From Tomocerus qinae (lineage: Eukaryota; Arthropoda; Collembola; Entomobryomorpha; Tomoceridae), in assembly GCA_020055645.1 (NCBI GenBank), contig CM034546.1, positions 98,208,001-98,272,000 on the forward strand: 64,000 bases of DNA. Direction: 5' to 3'. The position numbers and the translations under genes are program-made. Positions 14,401 through 26,222 of the stretch are shown piece after piece. Every line of letters starts with the position of its first letter. The first letter of the stretch is position 1. The notes beneath the pieces are model-generated. The model did not search any database, was not told where the DNA came from, and worked only from the letters and a program-made list of their open reading frames with translations.

Positions 14401-14833
14401 ACTTATTGCAATTTCTACCTACCTTGAGTGCTAAATTATATACTAAACGCTACTGTAAAACCTTAATGCATAAAAACTGACAATGAGAATGAGACCTGCA
14501 AACTGAAATCAAAAGGTTTATGGATGAATTGCTTCACTTGAGGAATTTATGAATGTTTTGGATACAAAACGTTCTTGTGCTAAATAGTATTCGAATTTGT
14601 TCCTGTTCTCGTAACTCTCACTAGTACAACTATTATTCTTATTTTTGATGTCGAAGAAGTCGAAGATAGTTTCCTTGCCCTCAAGGTTGACATTGACACA
14701 CAGAATAGCATAGTTTTTACCAGTAATTGGCACCTGTTCTTTAGCGCTAAAATTCACCAAATGAATAAACTAAATTACTTACAGTATAAGTCATTTCATT
14801 ACTTAACATTTCTGAGCAATTACAATATATTTA
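8480..14833. other. Gene-poor AT-rich stretch upstream of DCTN4 and downstream of ZSWIM8
   Basis: No recognisable protein in six frames. Short open frames at 10571-10774 (-), 10869-11087 (-) and 14518-14760 (-) match nothing I know and lack convincing start or splice context. Part of this stretch could be a very long ZSWIM8 3' UTR, or it may hold non-coding transcripts. I see no tRNA or rRNA. Confidence 0.5.
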
Positions 14834-15100
14834 TTGTCGAAGGAAAAGTAAATAGAGCCCTGGGAGCCCGAATTTCCATAAGCGAATTTTGAAAGGTTTT
14901 CAGAAAAACACAAAATTTTATTGGCAAATGTCTTGGCAACTACCTCTATTACCCTAGACAACCGCAAATGTCACTGTTGAATACTGTTTATTTCCATGTT
15001 TATTTCGCATAAAACAACTTCAAAAATGATAACAATGAAATTCGCGTGCCAAATAACTTACAAAGAAATCCCAGGGCTCTATTTACTTTTCCTTTTACAG
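14834..15100 (+). mobile_element. TA-flanked MITE, copy 1 (mariner-like)
   Basis: A 267-base element flanked by TA on both sides (14832-14833 and 15101-15102). Its terminal inverted repeats begin TTGTCGAAGG/CTGTAAAAGG and continue with GGAAAAGTAAATAGAGCCCT. It is nearly identical, in inverted orientation, to 35690-35957 (copy 2). It has no coding capacity. TA target duplication and short inverted ends are typical of Tc1/mariner-derived non-autonomous elements; the superfamily assignment is inference. Confidence 0.85.
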
Positions 15101-15102
15101 TA

Positions 15103-17500
15103 GCATTATTTGTTGAAAATTTTAATTAAAAAGTAATAAACACGTATATTGTGTGTACGTCATCATTATCCTCACCGTTATATTAAAGCAAGTAATAACT
15201 ACCTACCTGTATACTATTATTATACACATTTAATTGCATTTACGTATAATGTTTTATATTTATAACCTTCTTAAATCTATATCTTAATATTTACCAGATA
15301 TCTACAATTATCTTAGCAAAAAAATTCTTGCGTAATCATTACAATGAGTAGAATACCCACCTATGTTCAGTGTTTACCACCTACATACTGTAAACAATTA
15401 TTAACTTCACTTAATATCACTACAGATATATTACTAATCCATATTCAAATGCAATGGATAGAACAATGAACACAAGTCAAACAATTCATATACAATTGAT
15501 TCCTTAAACAAATGACCATAGCCTTACTAGAACCAGAAATAACATTCTACATTTACCAAAAGAGGAATTTTTACATTACTTCACTATTTCTAAAGATCCT
15601 CATGGGGTCAATATTGTGACCTCCTTAATTTACAATTGCATGTTACTAAAATTACAATTTAACATTGTTAACTACTAAACATGAATTACACTTTAACCGC
15701 TTTGAAGCATTCTACAAGTCGTGCATTTTAATTTACCTATCGATGGGTGGGCAAGGGGTGGGTACTTACAATTACAATATTCTATAATTTTAAATAATTC
15801 CTGAGGTTTCAAAGGACGAATCTTACATTATAAATCCTCCTATACATAATGAAATTAAAGTAAATACAAAAATTGTCGCGTTTCTTCCCTTTACGTACAG
15901 TAAATCGTCAACTATCTAAGTGGTTTTATCATTTTAACTAAAGAAGTAATTCAGCATAGACTATAGGGACTTAGACTTGGGGACACATACATAATTTACG
16001 TCAATAACAAAGGAATAAAACAGAATATATCTGCTATACCACCGCGATAATAATATCTCAGTGTTGGCCAAAGTCTAACCAATTTGGTTTTCCATTGGCT
16101 GCTTACAATATTATAATGATAGATCTAAATCACGAATATTAGGAGTGTAGTTTTATATTTCCTATCTAATTTTAATTACACAAAAAACATTAAGTTGTAA
16201 TAAGGCAATGAAAGTTCAACATTTATCATTGACCGATATTATTGCTTAATTAATTTTGAATTAACTTTCCTGACCAATTCCTTTACTGTTACCCTACTAA
16301 CGCGAGTGAACTTCTTTACTTTGTCATTACCTTACATACAGTTTCAAACGGGACATAAATATGATGTTACTGCGTAGAATAACTTTTGTTCTCAACTAGA
16401 GATTGAGATTTACAGTGTTATAAGTTATAATTGTTGTTTTATCTCTTGTGGTTGTACTGTGATGTAACTGATTTAACTATGATGTAATTATTTACCTTGG
16501 TCGCATTTGCAGAACCATATTTAAACATTCTTAACCTTTTCTGTGCACATTTTCTTAAAATTAATTTAACAACTAAAACTTTCAAAGAATACTTACCGAA
16601 AAGTTACAACTAATTATGAGATTCGGATCATGGATAACCATTTATAAATTATTAACTTTTACGATTTATGTGGTTCATAGTATGTACAATTGGATAACGT
16701 ATACGTTCCCACTCTTCCTTTCACTCATTCATCAAATTTTGATACATTTAAATAATTAAACTGATAAATACAAAATACAATCATAAATTCTATGCTTAAC
16801 ATATTTTACGCGTCATTAATGAATTCACGTAAGTATTGTTAAGTGAAATTTCAAACAATTTGACACAATCGAATTCAAATAAAACATATTTAGCCTATAA
16901 CAATATAACTGTGGGTTTGCTCCCTAATGTAGAGAGGCACAATTGCTCAACAACAATATCCGACGCTCCGAAAGTTACCTAAGAAGTGCCAATCTGTCAA
17001 CAATACAAAATTTTAGTAGTTTACGTATTAACAAATCATTTCAAGGATTTTCCCAACCAGTATTGGATTTTTGAAGATCTTAATTGTCTACTTCAATTTA
17101 AACTATAATAGTATTACACATGTATAAATAGCATCAATATTGCTCCTACTATACTATTAATTAATTCCAGACCATTAACTATTACTTAGTTACATTTAAA
17201 CCCTTTTTGATGAGTAAGACAAAAATCATGCCACAGTCAAACTCATTTTAATGACATTGAATTGTTGAGCAACTGGTTATTGGAAGGACTTTACTCACAT
17301 ACAATTAAGGAGCGAGTGTGCGCTATCCGATTACTATTATTTCAATTTTTGCTTTACAATTAAGAAGTGGACAAAATAATTTGCTATTGCAATTCATATG
17401 GGCATCAATACTCATTATAGCCTAGACGGATGAAATACAAACTGGCAGGCATACATATATAAAACTGTTCGAAAGATTCAGGACGAAATTACTTGGGCAG
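15103..17500. other. AT-rich stretch downstream of ZSWIM8, no gene seen
   Basis: No open frame with family resemblance. It likely contains the ZSWIM8 3' UTR and downstream flank. No clear conserved RNA gene was recognised. Confidence 0.45.
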
Positions 17501-17511
17501 CAATATTTCAT

Positions 17512-18222
17512 CTAATATAATGGTACCATAATCCAATTTAAATTTTGATTCGGTAACTTTTGACAAAGAAATTGCGAATCATATTTTCTGACTTCCGTGC
17601 TACGATATACTGAGCTGAAAGGACGAATTTCATGATTACAAATAATAGGGGACAACTTGAACTGTTTCCTTTCTAGACAATTATAACAATCAGTTGACGA
17701 AGTGTCAGGAAGATTAGTTAGTTCTTTATTTTGGCGAAAATTCTGAGCTGTATGGTTGAGATGTGACAGGTTGTGATCGTTCACGTAACTACTTGGTAAA
17801 AATATGTCCACGCATTTCGGTGGTTCCTCCAAACAATTTCTCCGATTAAACATAAATTTTGGCGAATCCATTTGACAATTTGTATGTAAATATGGTTGAT
17901 GTTGACTCAATTGACACAGGTTCTTCTTGGTATCCTTCGTGTTGGAAATTACAGGTGCGCCCAATACTGGGTTACCATTTTGGCGATTCTTTGGCTCTAC
18001 TATACATGCTGCAGGAGTCAGCAAACGAGCGTTGTGCCCATTATCATAATGTTTACAATTATTAAGACGGTTTTTTACATTGCTGCTGCAAACTGAGTTA
18101 CATGAACCGTCTCCTTCATTATTAGTATTAAACCGTGGCGAAAATGTGTCCAATAGACTGGGTGGATATTTACTATTACTTAAAACATCTAATAATTCGT
18201 CAGTACCTAAATTGCACGAGCA
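17512..18222 (-). CDS. In-frame 236-codon extension after the ZSWIM8 stop (candidate readthrough or alternative C-terminus)
   Basis: Directly after the ZSWIM8 TGA (18225-18223) the same frame stays open for 236 codons until TAG at 17514-17512. There is no intron or frame change in between. The predicted peptide starts CSCNLGTDELLDVL and is rich in Asn, Ser, Cys and Gln; I recognise no domain. No ATG lies near its start, so it is unlikely to be an independent gene. It could be made by readthrough of TGA. It could also be reached by an alternative acceptor (AAGTAATAG at about 18180-18173), which would join in frame to the phase-2 donor at 18375 and skip the TGA. In this AT-rich DNA such a long stop-free run is hard to explain as plain 3' UTR. 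Translation is not proven. Confidence 0.5.
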   Translation of the reverse strand, partial: CSCNLGTDELLDVLSNSKYPPSLLDTFSPRFNTNNEGDGSCNSVCSSNVKNRLNNCKHYDNGHNARLLTPAACIVEPKNRQNGNPVLGAPVISNTKDTKKNLCQLSQHQPYLHTNCQMDSPKFMFNRRNCLEEPPKCVDIFLPSSYVNDHNLSHLNHTAQNFRQNKELTNLPDTSSTDCYNCLERKQFKLSPIICNHEIRPFSSVYRSTEVRKYDSQFLCQKLPNQNLNWIMVPLY

Positions 18223-21200
18223 TCATTTATTGTTTGCTGAAAGAGCGGATGTTATTTGAGCCCAGAGATCCTTTTTGCAGGCCTTTGATCTGAACAATGG
18301 AAAACAAAATATTATCAATACTGAAATCTACAATGCAGCAAATCAAAAGTAGTATTGCTATAATTAGTTGTTACCTTCGTAAATTTTGCAACCATTCTTT
18401 GAACTGACTAATGCCATCCGGAGTTAGATGGAATGCTTGTTTTGCAGTGCAAACTATACTTACAAAATCTTCATAATCCGAAACAGTTATATGATAAAGT
18501 TTTTGATGTAAACACTGAAAGTACATTTGTTGACACTTTTGTACAAGAGGAGCAAGTGGTGACCGAGGATTCTGGTACACCCAAGCTAGATTATTCCTTG
18601 TGGAAATGAGTGCTGCGTCTAAAATGATTTCATGCAGCACAAAAGGGTTGGCTATAGATGACACAGCACATATACAAAATTGCTGCAAATACTGAGCCCC
18701 CAATTTCCGGGCGATAGAGAGAAGCCACTTGACATCTTCTCCATAGGGTGGATTTCTTGCAAATTTTGCTTGCGGACGGTCATCGTGCACACGACGAGCA
18801 AGGGTTTCCAGGGCCAACATTCCTACTCGATACGCTGCCAGCAAATACTTTACCTTAATTGCTGACTGACCACTCGAGCCTTGTTGGTGCTGATTTCCAA
18901 CATTCACAGAGTCACGCCCACCCTGAAAAAAGTGCTGTAATGTAATCCAATATAATTCATCAGTCATTACGAAATATCACAATTTAGATTGTCACCAGCT
19001 GTGAAACAATCACTAATATTAGTTAAAAGACCATTTCAATGCACTAGATTGAATTGCGTCTAATGACGATTTTCAAGTATGCCATTTATATAAAGATAGT
19101 AAAAAGAGTTAAGGATTATAAAGCATTATAGTTTAATTTTGTTGTGTTTATATTAGACATACATGTGGGAAGAATGCTGGCCTTACTTGTGAGGCAGTTG
19201 ATGTAGATGGACCATCAGAAAAGGGCATTCCTGGCATTCCATTAGGGTGATTAGACATTTGCTGTGGCCCCATTTGCCCACCTTGGATAAATCCACCATT
19301 GTGATTTACCATTGGATTTCCACAATTCACCTATGACAATAAAAAACGAAATATTAACTCATTGCATCATTCACATTAAAAATATCCCATACTTTGTCAA
19401 CACCCATTAAAAAATTTTTATCTGATACATACGAGAACTACCTGAGGTTGTCCCGGTGCTCTGACGTTCATGTTACCATGTGTCATTCCATGACCATTGC
19501 CACCATTCATAATCTGTCCATTAGGAGCAACTCCTTGAGGTTGGCCCTGCTGTTGAGAAATGGATTGCTGTCCACTAGGTCCTTGCTGAACAGACTGCTG
19601 GCCAGGTGCACCATTTGTAATGGCAACTAAATGACCCCCGTTATTCATATGCTGGTGGTGTTGAGTCAGGTGTTGGACATGTCCATTCATGTTGACATTC
19701 ATTCCCACGCCCATATTTACGTGTCCAGAAGCTGCGGCTACGACGGCTGCCACATGGGACGAACCACTTTGACTAACTCCAGGATTGTGATGGTTTCCAG
19801 CCATATTTGGGTTATTCATGATATTCATATGGGAATGTGTGACGGGAAAAAACTGAGTCGGTCCTTGTCTAATGTGCCCAGAAGGCCCAGCCGTCGTAAT
19901 GGGGACAGCAGTAGGATAATACTGCAACGCTGGACCGGCAGACACCATATGATTATGATGTTGATGCGGATGTTGATGGGCTTGATGCTGACTGTGAGAA
20001 AGTTGCTGATGCATTGATGGAGTGACATATGTTGGTTGCTGCTGCTGGCTTCCTTGTGGTGGGGGTTGTTGGTTATAGTAGGCAGCTGTAGTAGTGGCTA
20101 CTCCGGGATTGCTAGATGTACTTGCCTACAAACAACAAAGATATAATTTTAATCACGCTGCACAAGTTAAATAACTGAAATCTCATAATATTTGTTAAGT
20201 ATTTTACCTGATAAATGACGGTCTGCCCATATACAAAGTTACCAGGGTTGAAAGTTGCTGGAAATAAGGGAACTTGGTAAGGTGAGGTGGCGTATGGAAT
20301 TGTGGCTAACGGTACTTGGGGATTTGTCATTGGATAAACTGTCCCATGCTGATGAGGAAGTTGAGATGGCGGCGGTGGCATCTGAACCATTTCCATAGGA
20401 CTCTGAACTGTAGAAGGTCCAGAGGAACCTCCAGACGGAGGAGGTGGCGGAGGATTAATGGGCGGTAGTCCAGTTTGAGAAGACACAGCCATATTTTGGT
20501 GGTTATGGCCATGATTGTTAGGATTCATTGGGTCTAATGCAGAATCCAGAGATAGAAGGGACTCGTGATGACTCAATTCTTCACTCAATATGTCAACATC
20601 AAGTGGCAAGTGCTGGAAAGTTATAAGAAGTTTAAAACTGGTTAGTGCACACACTTAAAAAAAGGCAATAATTATTATACACCCATAATAATGAAGAGAA
20701 ATCATAACCAACAAAAGTCTAGATATGATATTGACGTCTTACCTTTTGATAAAGAGAATACCACTGTCGTGCAACATCAAACAAAACTTCTGGATAGACA
20801 CCTCCTCCTTTAGCAGCAGACTCCACAGTCAAGCACGCCTTCTCCAACATTCCATCGCTTTGTTCCTTGCACTGTAAATAATTTCATGATTAGTCTCCTT
20901 CGTATTTATTACTGTAATCAAAAATGAATACACTACAAATGATTTTCACCTGTAGAATTGCCCGATGAATTTCATTGGGATTTAATGCATGGGCATATGG
21001 TAGGCATGATAAGGCCAGCTCGGCTGCTGCCCTCACCATGTTGGCATCACCTCTCGATGCCCTATCTGCAATTGTGACGGCTTCTGGAGGAGTTAAATGT
21101 GAGTCCCAAGTATCAATCAAAAATGCGATTGCGGGAGCTCCAATTTCCATTGCTTGCCCTGTATCAATCATTTATTAGAGAAACTTGTTTGAAAAATATT

Positions 21201-24200
21201 ATCAACGAAGGTAAATAATTCCACTAACCAGTTATCCATGACACGTGGCTTGAGTAGGTTCTACTTAACCAATTAGGGCTAACAGCATTATGGAGTCCCA
21301 GGGCATAAAGTCCGATGTGGAAAGCACACATGTGCAAGGCCCTGTGGGGTCCTCTTGGATTCTGCCCGTTACTCGGCTGTGTAAACAAACTCTGATTGCT
21401 AGATCCTCCAGCTTTCCCCAGAACAACTTTTGCCAGTTCAAACATGAAGTGAGCTCCGGCTTCCGAAGGCTGATTAGGTAAAACTGGGTATGCTCGTTTC
21501 CCTTTAAATCTTCCCGATTCTTTTCCTGACCGACCCTGAGAAATTGCATTTGTAGCAGTTTGGGTCGTTTGGTTTTGCCCGGATGGCCCAGCAGCGTTGG
21601 TACTAGCACTTCCATTCAAAGCTGGAGGTGTAGATCCGCTGGTGTTTGAAATGGGAGCACTTTCTGGCAGTTCGGCGCCATTCGATGTTGAAGTTTGTGG
21701 GGACCCATTAACATTCAACGTAGGATTACTTCGATTTCCAGGGACCATTGGAGCTATTGCTAAGTTGGATGGAGTTGATTGAACAGAATTCGAGAGTGTC
21801 TCGTTGACATCTAATGGCAGTGGATTTGTAGCATTACTATTTCCGGCATCCAAGGCGCTTTTTCCAGGACCAGCGTTAGCGGTTGAAGAACTAAGTGAAC
21901 TAGAACTGCTACTGTTACTAGCACTGTTATTATTGTTTAACGGAGGAATCAGGGACGATAAAGTTGAAGGAGACGACGAATTTGAAGAAGGTTCCCGAGG
22001 GCTAGACGAAAGAACGTCATCGTTCTTACTTAAATTCGATCCGAGCAAAGTAGTCGTTGGAGGATTATTAGAATAGTAAGCAGCAGGGAGCGGAGCTTTG
22101 TACAATTGATGGATTTCTCGATCTAAGAGCTTGTCCATAACTTTAGCCAACTTTTCCGACTCATCCTTATAATGAAGTAACATAGACAATGCCAAATCTC
22201 CTCTTTGTCTCCTAGTTCCCTCACATAACAAGGGATGTTCCGCTTCGGATACGTTTGCTTTGAGACCCAATGAAGAAACAGCGGCTTCGAATCCAAGACT
22301 TTCGTCGGTGGGCAAATGGTAAACACCCGACTGAAGAGAACATCTTCCTTCCCTATTTGTAGGCATGACCAGAGCTTCAAAAATGAAACTAGCCAAAACT
22401 AATGGAAGAAGGGCTTCACCTCTAGACTTGAAAGTTCCATCCCGAAGACTTTCTGCTTTGTGCCGAATCATATCCAGCTCTTTTTGACCAATTGGGATAC
22501 GCTTCAAAAGCTGTGCCAATTCTGCTTCTTGATTTGCTAATTTGACTTCTAGAGGCTTCGTAGACGCTGGAGGTCTTGCTAATTCCAATCCGAACATGCC
22601 TACTTGAAATGCCAGGTAGTAATAATCAGAGTTCTCTGCCAAAACAGTGCATAGAAATCCACATTTGGCTAATGTAGCCGAAGCCAAGCAAGAGACTTGA
22701 TGAGAGACAGGATTAATCTTCTTCCTCTTGCCTTTGCCAGCAGTTACTGGAGGTAAATCTATCGTTAAATCTGGAGGGTTAGCTAAAAGCTCCCCAGCGA
22801 GTTTCACGCCAAGTTTACACGCTTCCTTACTGTGTCCGTGAGCATGAAGCCCTTCTGCACGAGCAAACAAGATGTCCCAATGGTCTTCTATTCTTTTCAA
22901 GTTTGCGAACACATTGAGTCCCATGGGATCCTTCTTCTGACTCCCGCTAGCTCCTTCTTCGTTACCTTCTGTTTTCTTGCAAGAACCAACCGGTGCCTTT
23001 GGATCATAATAATACAGTTGATATTCGTCTCCACTTTGTTGAGAATCAGACGAATCAAATTTAGGAGTGATGTCAGGAACTAAATTAACGCCGGAAAGCC
23101 TGGCAGAGACTGAAGAATCTGAATCAGCATCAAGATCTGCTTCTCCTTCTAGTTCATCACTGGTTGTTGTATTGTTGAGGCTTGGAGGGGCTAAGGGAAG
23201 TTTAGGAGTAGGGTCCGTTTCTACACCTTCGTCTTTCAGCTCTTCACTTTCATTTTCTACATCGACTTCCACTTCGTTGTCATTTTCGCAAAATCCTTCG
23301 GAACTGACACTGCTGCGATTTCCATCTCTTTCTTGACGAGGTAGTGGAACATCCGGGGGAATTGGACGTCCTCTACTTGACGAACTGGAAGTACCAGCTG
23401 ATGGACCTGCCACTTCCTCATCAAATGAGCTCTGATCTAAAGATGCTTCCCTACTGGCTTTGATTTTCAATCCCGAGGCGCTCATGCACGGAACCGACAA
23501 GTCATCAGTTAAATCCCGCAATTGTTTACGGTTCTTGCTCGCTTTCCCTGAGGTTTTCCCGAGAGGTGGACAGTTCCCTGAAGTCGTAGGTCCTGGATTA
23601 GCGCTTGACAGTCCAGCAGCAGAGGATGTAGATGGAAATGGTTTCGAAACAGAGTCACCATTGGATCCACTATTTCTTTCCGCTCCAAAATCCACGCTCC
23701 GAGGGCGCTTCGAGATCAATGGTACACTGGAGATCGTGGCAGATGAATGCAATAAATGATGTTCACCCGCTGGATTGTTAAGAATAGCATGAGATGAATG
23801 AATCATGCCAGTGTCTCCAGAACGGGAATGTCCATCAGAATGTCGAAAACACATAAATGGGCAAAGGTAAACTTGACTGGCTTCTGAATACGTCACGCCG
23901 TTAATTGGGTAGTTGTCCCAATTCAAGTAGCAAGCTTCTATCGCTGGACGAAAGCCAGGAAACACTTCTACGTCATTTTTGAAACTGTTCGCGTGCTTAG
24001 ACCCAACTGAGGCATTTCGAGATTTGGAAACCTTTTCAATTATCTTCAAGTGCCACTCCTGTAATGTAATTAATTTTAGTTAGTATAATCATGTACAATG
24101 AAGAAAGCGTTCATTGTTCACTGTGAGTTGATCATAATACACCGAAACATACCTTGAATTGGTTATGAAGGGTACATCGTTCTTCAGGGGATAACCCTGG

Positions 24201-26101
24201 GTTAAGAGCAGCCAAACGCCACAGAAATACAATCTCGTCACATAATGAAGAACCTGCATGTTGACAAGCATGGGCGTTCGAATTAACACTATGGTGTTTT
24301 CCTCCATGACCGGAATTTCCATTGTGAAGGGCTACTTTAGTGTTGAACCACCAGACAAGTATCTGAAAGAAAGTAACATTGCATTAATTAGACATGAATG
24401 ATCAAAGAAGAAAATGGTCTGAGGGGAATTAATCTGGACAAAATGTAATTCATTGTTGGCATAAAAATGAATGAATTCAAAATTAACTAAAATTACCTAA
24501 ATGTTTATCTTTTTATATGAATTTGAGAAAAACCTTTTTTGAAAAAGCAATCTAAAAGGTTTTCAGTTACAAATATTAAATATATTAGCACCTGATCGCA
24601 GTTTAGGCATTCCTCTGTTATGATCTCCAAAAGAGGAACAGCATTTCTGTCCTCCCTCCGAAACATCTCCCGTACAATGGATAAAAGATTCCACATTCCT
24701 TCCGGTTCCCTCCCTCTTAAAGGTCTTAACAAACTGCTCCATTCTGCTGAAGCTGGTGGCGCAGCGCTACTTAAATAATTAACATCACTAAAGACTATCG
24801 GAGCAGGGACACAGAATTTTATGAGAATTTTATGGATATTTCCATGTAAAGTTCTTTCATCCAAAAACCACGTTGTTTGTTCATTGGCAGACGCTCCTGC
24901 AGTTGGATCTGGAGCACCTCGTAGCTAAACACAAAATACATTGCAATAATTAGCTCTTACTTAATTTTGTATAAACTGTCATTTGTCATTCGTTAAGGCT
25001 GATTTCGCCATTCACACAGGATGATGACTTACAGTATTAATTGCTGAGCGCTGTGAAGATAGCAGTTCATCAAGAAGTCGCTGTGCTGTAGGTAGAATTT
25101 GTTGAGGCAATTCGCTGATGAGATATTGAGCAAACTTCTGTAGTTGGTCTCGGTGCAGTCTAGACAATGACTCACTGACAGGAGCTCGGAGCATTACATC
25201 CTTTGACTGTTCCAGGTAAAATATTAGAATTATTTACTGCATTATAAATCATAACCTGTTACGACATACGTGATATGTAACCACTGCACTGTCTTAGCAC
25301 AGAGTGAAATTGTAAGGTACCTGAAAGATTCTATGTAGACAAACAGCAACAACGTGACCGCACCAGTTGGTGCTTGCATTGCATGTACACGTACAGGATG
25401 TAACCCTTCTTCTGTCAAATGTAACAGCTACTTTGTGAGCTTCTCGCATATTAGGCTTTACGGTAGCGCTTAGATGAAATCCTGAAACGAATAATTAAAA
25501 TGACTAAGCAAACGGAACAAAGAACAAAAAACAGAAGATATTTACTACTCCTCAAAACTTTTTATATCTTACCTATTTGCAAGATGTCACTGACACTGTC
25601 ATTTCTGAAAAGCCTCTCTCCCTTTTGGAACTCTTCAGCGGAACCATTGGCTAAACAAGAGTAAAGCCTGATATCTTCTTCATGCTCCGGAAAACTCCAA
25701 AATGCAATCCTCAGTTGAAGTTGTTCTGGCACAGGAGGGTAGAATCTTTCCACCATCTCGAATGGTATATAAGAAGCTACACATTTTGCAGATAATTCTA
25801 CTAAATTCAGATGTGTCGGAGTTTCTGACAATTTCTTTACAGACGATACCACCACAGGAACCGATGGTCCAGCAGCCAAGCAACCAGTTTGAACCAATGG
25901 CCCGACTGAAGCTGCGGTAGTGCTTACCACACTCACAGGTCCGGGATTCGGATTGTTGGTGAAATTGGACTTCTTCCATCCTCGCCAATTGTTACAGAGG
26001 CTTTCTGGTTCTGATATCCAAGAACATAGAGAATCTTCTTCGAATCGATCTGAATCTTCGAACGAAAATCTGTCGCTGTCTACCAACTCCCAATCCCGCA
26101 T
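18223..26101 (-). CDS. ZSWIM8: Zinc finger SWIM domain-containing protein 8 (ZSWIM8), complete
   Basis: Thirteen coding exons: 26101-25573, 25481-25321, 25206-25033, 24924-24592, 24362-24153, 24058-21229, 21158-20950, 20871-20743, 20612-20208, 20125-19442, 19330-19187, 18922-18375 and 18289-18223. They give 2140 residues, in phase throughout. ZSWIM8 (EBAX-1 in worm, Dora in fly) is the substrate receptor of a Cullin-3 E3 ligase that destroys Argonaute during target-directed microRNA decay. The N-terminus has the family block FSFEDSDRFEEDSLC, then VELSAK and PPVPEQLQLRIAFWSFPE. The SWIM motif is at residues about 206-219 (CTCTC...WCGH), followed by LRAPVSESLSRL and RPLRGREPEG. The 2830-base exon encodes a long Ser-rich disordered centre and then HVSWITG. 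Exons 9-11 are Gln/Pro/His/Gly-rich. The C-terminus (AAYRVGMLALE, DVKWLL, LQNLRR) aligns with vertebrate ZSWIM8, including the stop position. The ATG gives the conserved start; human is about 300 residues shorter. Confidence 0.97.
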
Positions 26102-26222
26102 TGCCCTTTCCAGAGCAGCGAATTGGTCTCGTAGTCTTACTTGCCCAGCCAGGTTGACGATCTGTCGTGAACCACGTTACGAACGTGGTTGCTCTATCGC
26201 CTCCTCGCTGAGAATTAGTCTA
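26102..26222 (-). other. ZSWIM8 5' UTR part of the first coding exon
   Basis: A TTTTTGTTTAG acceptor ends at 26223 and is followed by 121 untranslated bases before the ATG at 26101. This implies at least one non-coding exon further upstream (above 26222) that I could not place. The segment contains a perfect palindrome-like CCACGTTCGTAACGTGG (about 26169-26187) that could pair in the RNA. Confidence 0.5.

Noticed and set aside
14518..14760. 80-codon minus-strand frame starting at TTG
   Set aside because: The peptide looks superficially protein-like (ITGKNYAILCVNVNLEG) but has no ATG, no matching neighbour exon and no recognised family. It was left unannotated.
19394..20017. Plus-strand frames opposite the Gln/His-rich ZSWIM8 exon 10
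   Set aside because: They are antisense shadows of a repetitive coding exon (CAT/CAA-rich codons keep the opposite strand free of stops).
21597..23759. Several 60-100 codon plus-strand frames opposite the large ZSWIM8 exon (for example 21804-22076 and 23460-23759)
   Set aside because: They lie antisense to a conserved coding exon and are open because of its codon composition. They have no family resemblance, and the minus frame is clearly the real one.
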